64,000 bases of DNA from Acytostelium subglobosum LB1 (lineage: Eukaryota; Evosea; Eumycetozoa; Acytosteliales; Acytosteliaceae), in contig NW_012236531.1 in the NCBI RefSeq assembly GCF_000787575.1, forward strand, positions 643,396 through 707,395, read 5' to 3'. The position numbers were made by a program, and so were the translations under genes. The notes beneath the pieces are model-generated. The model was not told the origin of the DNA. It was given only the letters and a program-made list of their open reading frames with translations, and made no database searches. This document shows, piece by piece, positions 59,003-64,000 of the stretch (the stretch's first letter is position 1; each line of letters begins with the position of its first letter).

Positions 59003-59480
59003 ATTATATATCGTTTATGTTGCTTATGTGTATGTATGTGTTTGAGTTATATAAATTACACAACCAAAGTTTGAATGATGATGGCGATGAAGGTTTGCCT
59101 CATTCAGTTTGTGCGTGAGGTGTCATTTGTGAGATCTTGAATTCGAAGAATGACCAATTGAAATATCTTTTTCAAACAGATACACCACATTTGAAATCAA
59201 ACAAATAATATGTTGTGTCGTCATTTGTGATCAATACCAAAAGTGGAGTTTAGTTGGATTGATTGATTAATACTCAAACAAAGTTATTACACTTGTAGAA
59301 GCAATGATCAACAATAGAGCCTTAAAAGGAAATTGACAAAAATGGAAAAAAACAAAAAGAAGTATCTTTGGAATGCACTTCCTTCGCAACAACAACAACA
59401 ACAACTACAACACTACATTGTTCATTCATTCAACAACAACAACATCAAGTATTATACTAGATAAATAACATAATAATAGA
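59003..59480. promoter_or_regulatory. Divergent promoter of XRCC1 and quinone oxidoreductase
   Basis: About 480 AT-rich bases with CAA and AAT runs close to 59390-59480. No gene was seen. Confidence 0.45.
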
Positions 59481-60491
59481 ATGAGCTCATTATTAACAAA
59501 GACAATGAAGGCGATTAGATTGCATGCACCTGGTGGACCAAGACAACTCGTTTTTGAGGATGTTGCAGTGCCTTCAGTCAAGTCAAACGAGGTGCTGGTA
59601 CAGAATGAGGTTATTGGTGTCAACTTCATCGATACATACCATAGAACTGGTCTCTACAAGCTCGAGTTACCAGCAACTCTTGGTCGCGAGGCAGCCGGAA
59701 AGGTTGTGGCTGTCGGCGATGCCCTCAAGTCGCAGCTCAAGGTCGGCGATCGTGTCACATACTTTAGCCCAGCATCATACGCACAGTTCACCGCTGTGCC
59801 CGAGAGCAGCGTGTTCTGTCTGCCACCCACCGTCGACTATGAGTCTGCCGCTGCCTACACTCTTCAGGGTCTCACTGCTCACTACCTCGTGCGCTCCACC
59901 TTCAAGCTCGAGAGCAAGCACACCTGTCTTATCCAGGCTGGCGCTGGCGGTTTGGGCCAGGCCTTGATCCAGATGGCCAAGATCATTGGTGCCAAGGTCA
60001 TCACGACCGTGTCGACCCCAGAGAAGGAGGCGTTGGTGCGCTCATTGGGTGCCGACCACGTCATCAACTACAAGGACTTGCCCGAGTTCTCCAGCAAGGT
60101 GCGCGAGCTCACCGGCGGCAAGGGTGTTGATGTCGTGTACGACGGTGTCGGCGCATCGACCTGGTTCCAATCACTCAAGTCACTGCGCACACTCGGATGT
60201 CTCTGTTTGGTGGGCAATGCTTCAGGCCCCGTGCCAGCCATCGACCCATTGTTGCTCAGTGCCAATGGATCACTTTTCATCACCCGACCAACATTGGTCG
60301 ACTATCTGCGCGAGCCAGGCGAGATGCAACAGAGATGTACAGAGATCTTCCAGTGGATTGCCGATGGCAAGCTGACTCTCTCCTCCAAGACCGTCCTCCC
60401 ACTGGACAGCGCCTCTCAGGCTCACGAGATCCTCGAAAGCCGTCAATCAGCTGGCAAGATCCTTCTCCAGCCCCCAGCACTCACCAACTAA
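59481..60491 (+). CDS. NADPH:quinone oxidoreductase (zeta-crystallin/QOR)
   Basis: A single exon encodes 336 residues, the usual QOR length. Landmarks in order are KAIRLHAPGGPRQLVFEDV, VIGVNFIDTYHRTGLY, LGREAAGKVVAVG, the nucleotide-binding AGAGGLGQALIQMAKIIGAK, ADHVINYKD, GGKGVDVVYDGVG and SGPVPAIDPLLLS. It lacks the zinc ligands of alcohol dehydrogenases, as expected for the QOR subfamily of the MDR superfamily. It reduces quinones with NADPH in the cytosol and protects against redox stress. High GC3 suggests strong expression. A palindromic CG-rich element and AATAAA (60539-60544) follow. Confidence 0.95.
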   Translation: MSSLLTKTMKAIRLHAPGGPRQLVFEDVAVPSVKSNEVLVQNEVIGVNFIDTYHRTGLYKLELPATLGREAAGKVVAVGDALKSQLKVGDRVTYFSPASYAQFTAVPESSVFCLPPTVDYESAAAYTLQGLTAHYLVRSTFKLESKHTCLIQAGAGGLGQALIQMAKIIGAKVITTVSTPEKEALVRSLGADHVINYKDLPEFSSKVRELTGGKGVDVVYDGVGASTWFQSLKSLRTLGCLCLVGNASGPVPAIDPLLLSANGSLFITRPTLVDYLREPGEMQQRCTEIFQWIADGKLTLSSKTVLPLDSASQAHEILESRQSAGKILLQPPALTN

Positions 60492-60520
60492 GATCGATGC
60501 ATTCGATTGACGACCAACTC

Positions 60521-60544
60521 CCCCGCTAGCGCGAGGGGAATAAA
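60521..60544 (+). terminator. CG-rich palindrome and AATAAA after quinone oxidoreductase
   Basis: A CCCCGC...GGGG element with an inner CGCTAGCG palindrome directly precedes AATAAA at 60539-60544. It may assist 3'-end formation. Confidence 0.5.
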
Positions 60545-60640
60545 CTCTTACCCTTATACCCTTTAGCCTTGTCAATGTCATGGATACAATGATTGGATTT
60601 ATTCACATTTGATTGGAGGACTGGACGTGGACTCGTTCAA

Positions 60641-63296
60641 TCAGAGAGTGTCCCACGTCCACACCTTGAGGTTACTTGCGAGTGAGCCCGTGAACAGCTT
60701 GTTCTGCTTCCTCCACAGACAGAGAATGCTGGATCGCGTGTTGATCGTGGCCAGAGGGTCGTGCGAGGCCGTGTCGAATATTTGAAGGTAATCTCCGGCA
60801 CCAGCGAATATGCCCTGGTTGGTGACCATCACCGACTCGACGCGATCCTTACATTTCAATGTGTTGGTGCACTTTGTCGTCTTGAGGTCCCATACCTTGA
60901 CCGTCTCATCATGCGATGCGCTGTACAATGTGTTGTTGTGCGCGTACAACGACTTGACCCAGCCCTCGTGTCCCTGGAAGTTGGTCAACACTCGATTGTT
61001 CTGTAGACTCCAGACAAAGATCTGTTGATCATTGGAGCCCGAGAACATCAAGTTGCCCAGCGCGCACACAGCCTTGATTGCTCGAGTGTGGCCTTGCAGC
61101 GTCTGCGTGCATTGGTATGTACGCATGTCCCATATCTTGACGGTCTTGTCGTTGGAGCCAGTGAACATCAGGTTGTCCTGGATGAAGACCGAGTTGATCT
61201 CGTTCGAGTCCTTGATCTCCTTGAGCATGGTCATCGTGTTGAGGTCCCACTCCTTGATGTACGAGTCTGCGCCACCCGTCAGCAGCGTGCCCTTGGCCGA
61301 CAGCGCCACCGAGCGTATCGATTTGCCGTGCGCCTTGACGTTGCTAATGTGCTTCATCTGGTCGGCGTCCCATATTCCAAGGTTGCCATCGTTGGAGCCC
61401 GTGAACATTCGGCTCTCATTGCCCACCATGCATTCTGATTGTAGGCCGCGTATAGTATCGAGGTTACGCGTGTTCTTGAGGTCCCACTTCTCGGATGAAG
61501 CTTTGTCCGGTAGTTGAGCAGCTTGAGCTTGTTGTTGCTGTTGTTGTGGGGCTGGATGAGATGGCCCATGTGATTGTGATGGTGATGGTGATGGCGATCC
61601 AAAGATTGATTGTGGCGGTGGACTGGACCTGGCCTCGAATGATATCGATGTGTGTTGTTGTACAGGTGGAGGCAAGGGCTTTGAGACAGGCGACGGCGCC
61701 TGATGATGTGGAGGGGTGGACATGGCATTGGTTGGAGTTGGTGGAACTGGCCTAGAAGGAGGTGGTACACTGATGCCAGCCTCACTTGACGGCGATACGA
61801 CTGATGACGGTCTGACTGCTGGTGATGATTGTGACGATGATGCGTTGGATGATGAGGTTGGAGTGGAGGGCTGGGCTACTGCTGTCTGTACATGAGGTGA
61901 GGTGTTTGAATGTGGCGAGTTCATTGGTGGCGACAGAGCATTGGGTGTGGCGTGTGCCGACAATGCATTACCTGGTGACACAACCTTTCCAGGTGACAAG
62001 ACCACTGGTTTGATCACAGGTGGCGAAGCGACTGCAGCAGCTGGCTTCACTGACACTCCAGTACTGATTGGTCTGTTTGGTGGTTGGACCACCTGTGGTA
62101 CGGCAACATGTGGCGCGGTAACATGTGGAGCGGAAACATGTGGCGCGGCAACTTGTGGTGCGGCTACTTGTGGCGCGGAAACTTGTGGCGTGGGAACTGG
62201 GGCTTGTTTGGCCTTTTGTTGGGCTCTGATCCTCTCCAACTGCTCTTGTAACTGTTTCTCCTCATCATCCAAGGACACGGGTGTGCTGGCACCAGACTGG
62301 AAGTAGGCCATATCATAGTTGCCAGATGGAGCACCCTGTGGCTGACCCTGCTGATTGATACCAATGGCCTCGTGGAACTCCATGAGCTGCACAACTGGTA
62401 GCGTGCCACGCAACAGAGTTCGCTTGCTTTGATTGATCTGCTGCAGCTTGAGAAAGTCACACACTGCATTGCACTTGTGCGACTGCAGGAACTTGTGGAA
62501 GCCTGTCTCGCCCAGGTTACCCTCGCCAAAGCCCTGTCCATTCTTTGTATGTATCTGAGGGTCTGTGTAGAAGTCGTTGACTCCTTGTATGTCCACGATC
62601 AGCAACTCATGATTCGAGTTCTCATACGAGAAGTGGCTGAATGCCTGTGGCGTGTTCCTCGACTCTGAGTTGACGTATCCGCTGTTGTTGTTGTGTTTCC
62701 TAAAGTTGGCGGAGGTTGAAGGATGGGTGTGGCGCACAAGGTTAGTCCATGGACATCACATCACATCACATTAATCAAACATACTTATACTCTCCAGCAA
62801 TGAATGGCTCGCCGCCACATACGGGATAGGGAGGGGGATGGTCGAGCAACTCGTAGACGTAGGTGGGTAGGAAGGTGATGGGCTTGGGTGGCTTGGACTC
62901 ATTGAACTTCTCGGCCCATTTGGAGCAGAAGGTCTGCATCAGCACATCGGTGAAGTAGGAGTCTCGCGTCGTCTTCTTATTCGATGAGAACTTGCCCACG
63001 AGTTCCATACCTGGCTTTGACCAGTCCTTCAACTTATGTGCCGTTCTACAACTGCCCTTGGCAAATGGTGTCTTCTCAATCGACACACAGACAATACTAT
63101 GATTCCAATGTGGACTGAGGTCATCGCCAATCGTCAACTCCCATCTATGATTGAGTGAATGGTTAGTGAATGAGCGACGAGGTGAGTGAGTGATTGATGG
63201 TACTCACTTTATTGCTCTCTCGCACTTTGTTCCGGCTATAGAGTCGGCAACTGGAAACTTCTGATTGAGTAGTGCTAGCGCTGATGTCGCGTCCAT
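60641..63296 (-). CDS. Alpha-kinase with WD40 repeats (myosin heavy chain kinase type)
   Basis: Three exons (63208-63296, 62785-63144, 60641-62699) encode 835 residues. The alpha-kinase domain spans about 30-265: SCRTAHKLKDW, CGGEPFIAGEYKKHNNNSG-like NNSGYVNSESRNTPQAFSHF, LLIVDIQGVNDFYTDPQIHT and the Gly-rich GFGEGNLG loop. HKCNAVC supplies zinc ligands. A Pro/Ala/Ser linker (about 300-560) has tandem VAAPQ/VSAPH units. Seven WD40 repeats close the protein, from KWDLKNTRNLDTI to LKVWTWDTL. This is the layout of Dictyostelium MHCK-B, -C and -D, which phosphorylate myosin II tails and disassemble filaments. The coiled coil of MHCK-A is absent. Confidence 0.95.
62090..62200 (+). repeat. 15-base tandem repeat in the alpha-kinase linker
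   Basis: Units of the form GCGG(T/A)AACATGTGG-like sequence recur about seven times at 15-base spacing. They encode a minus-strand five-residue AAPxV pattern in the linker between kinase and WD40 domains. Confidence 0.7.
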
Positions 63297-64000
63297 TGTT
63301 GTTGCTTGAGTGTTGTTGGATGTTGTGTAACAATATAGGATTGGTTGTTGAAGAGTCTAGAGTCTAGAGTTGTGCACTATAGAGTAAATGAAGGAACGAA
63401 GGAAGGAAGATGATTGTAGGTATGCTGTTGATTGACCTTGTGTTGGATGAAAGTGATAGTAATGGTGGAGGAAGAGGAAGAGGAAGAGGACTGTCACTGC
63501 TACACACTAGGTTGGTGTTGCTATTGCTGGCAGGGGATATGGTATGGACACAGATACAGACACAGCCAGCCAACCAGTCAGCCAATCAATCAATCAATCA
63601 ATCAAGGGTGGGACGGACAGGTCGATCTGTTGGCTAGTCATTCAGCCAGCTAGCCATCCAAATCCAGTCCAATCCATTCCATCAATCCATCAATCCATTA
63701 ATTCAATCAATCAATCCATCAATCAATCAAAGCAGTCCAAAGTCCATTATGTAGTAGTAGTAGTAGTAGTAATGAATGGGCGAGCTGGCTAGGTGGGTGG
63801 CTGGTTATAGTTGTTTGGTCGACAATACACCAACCATTGCGGCACCTGTCATGTGCGCTCCACTTCCTCATCACACATCACCTGAGTGAGTGTGTTTGTG
63901 TGAGTGTGTGGAAGTTGGTAGTTGGAATGGTGAAGTCAATTATATCACTTGATTGTTTGATTCATTCATTGTGTGTGTTTGTATCTGTATTATTATATGT
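63297..64000. other. Low-complexity spacer at the right end
   Basis: CAAT runs (63580-63605, 63695-63730), a GTA run (63752-63771), GGAAGAG runs (63460-63490) and GTGT/GAGT runs (63885-63915) fill the segment upstream of the alpha-kinase gene. No gene was supported. Confidence 0.5.

Noticed and set aside
63580-63771. Regular short repeats considered as a CRISPR-like array
   Set aside because: They are uninterrupted CAAT and GTA microsatellites without unique spacers, in a eukaryotic genome.

Overview
The window is nuclear DNA of a dictyostelid (social) amoeba. The evidence is the gene set: a myosin-heavy-chain-kinase type alpha-kinase fused to WD40 repeats, a perilipin, SHAQKYF Myb, BRK1, a two-half ABCG transporter and long arrays of short ankyrin-like repeats. 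Introns are short GT-AG with GTAAGT/GTATGT donors, spacers carry ATTG/CAAT tetranucleotide runs, and coding regions contain homopolymer Asn, Gln, Thr and Ser runs. Coding GC is visibly higher than in the very AT-rich D. discoideum, so another dictyostelid lineage is likely; the species cannot be fixed from the sequence alone.

Layout. 1-3.8 kb: GNB1L-like WD40 protein (runs off the left edge), a Wntless/TMEM181-type membrane protein and a 40-residue microprotein, all on the minus strand. 3.8-7.6 kb: a gene-poor, G-poor plus strand leading into a SHAQKYF Myb factor. 9.5-10.3 kb: an unassigned ORF remnant beside a tRNA-Ser(UGA). 10.6-12.7 kb: two tandem Rab5-like GTPases without C-terminal cysteines but with N-terminal ones. 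12.7-20.4 kb: a two-TM protein, NPRL3 (GATOR1), perilipin, Aurora kinase and a secreted ten-cysteine protein. 20.8-24.7 kb: two tandem copies of an unrecognised multi-pass membrane family, one with a single in-frame stop. 25-31.4 kb: HSP10, a 314-aa helical protein, a mitochondrial PPR protein, glycine-cleavage H protein and a coiled-coil protein. 31.5-42.3 kb: two inverted paralogues of a nucleotidyltransferase-like protein enclosing BRK1 (SCAR/WAVE), a TCAIM-like mitochondrial protein and a large dictyostelid-type repeat protein. 42.6-47.2 kb: OSTC, a GT10 fucosyltransferase and a short-unit ankyrin-like protein. 47.5-63.3 kb: Vps39, a full-size ABCG transporter, XRCC1, a quinone oxidoreductase and the alpha-kinase/WD40 protein. 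The right end is low-complexity spacer.

The genes are mostly independent housekeeping and developmental units, not operons. Local duplication is the main theme: the Rab pair, the membrane-protein pair and the inverted nucleotidyltransferase-like pair. The most unusual features are the Rab5-like pair with predicted N-terminal rather than C-terminal lipid anchoring and the inverted nucleotidyltransferase-like pair. Exon junctions were placed by hand from splice consensus, reading frame and family similarity; summed coding lengths are multiples of three for every complete multi-exon model.
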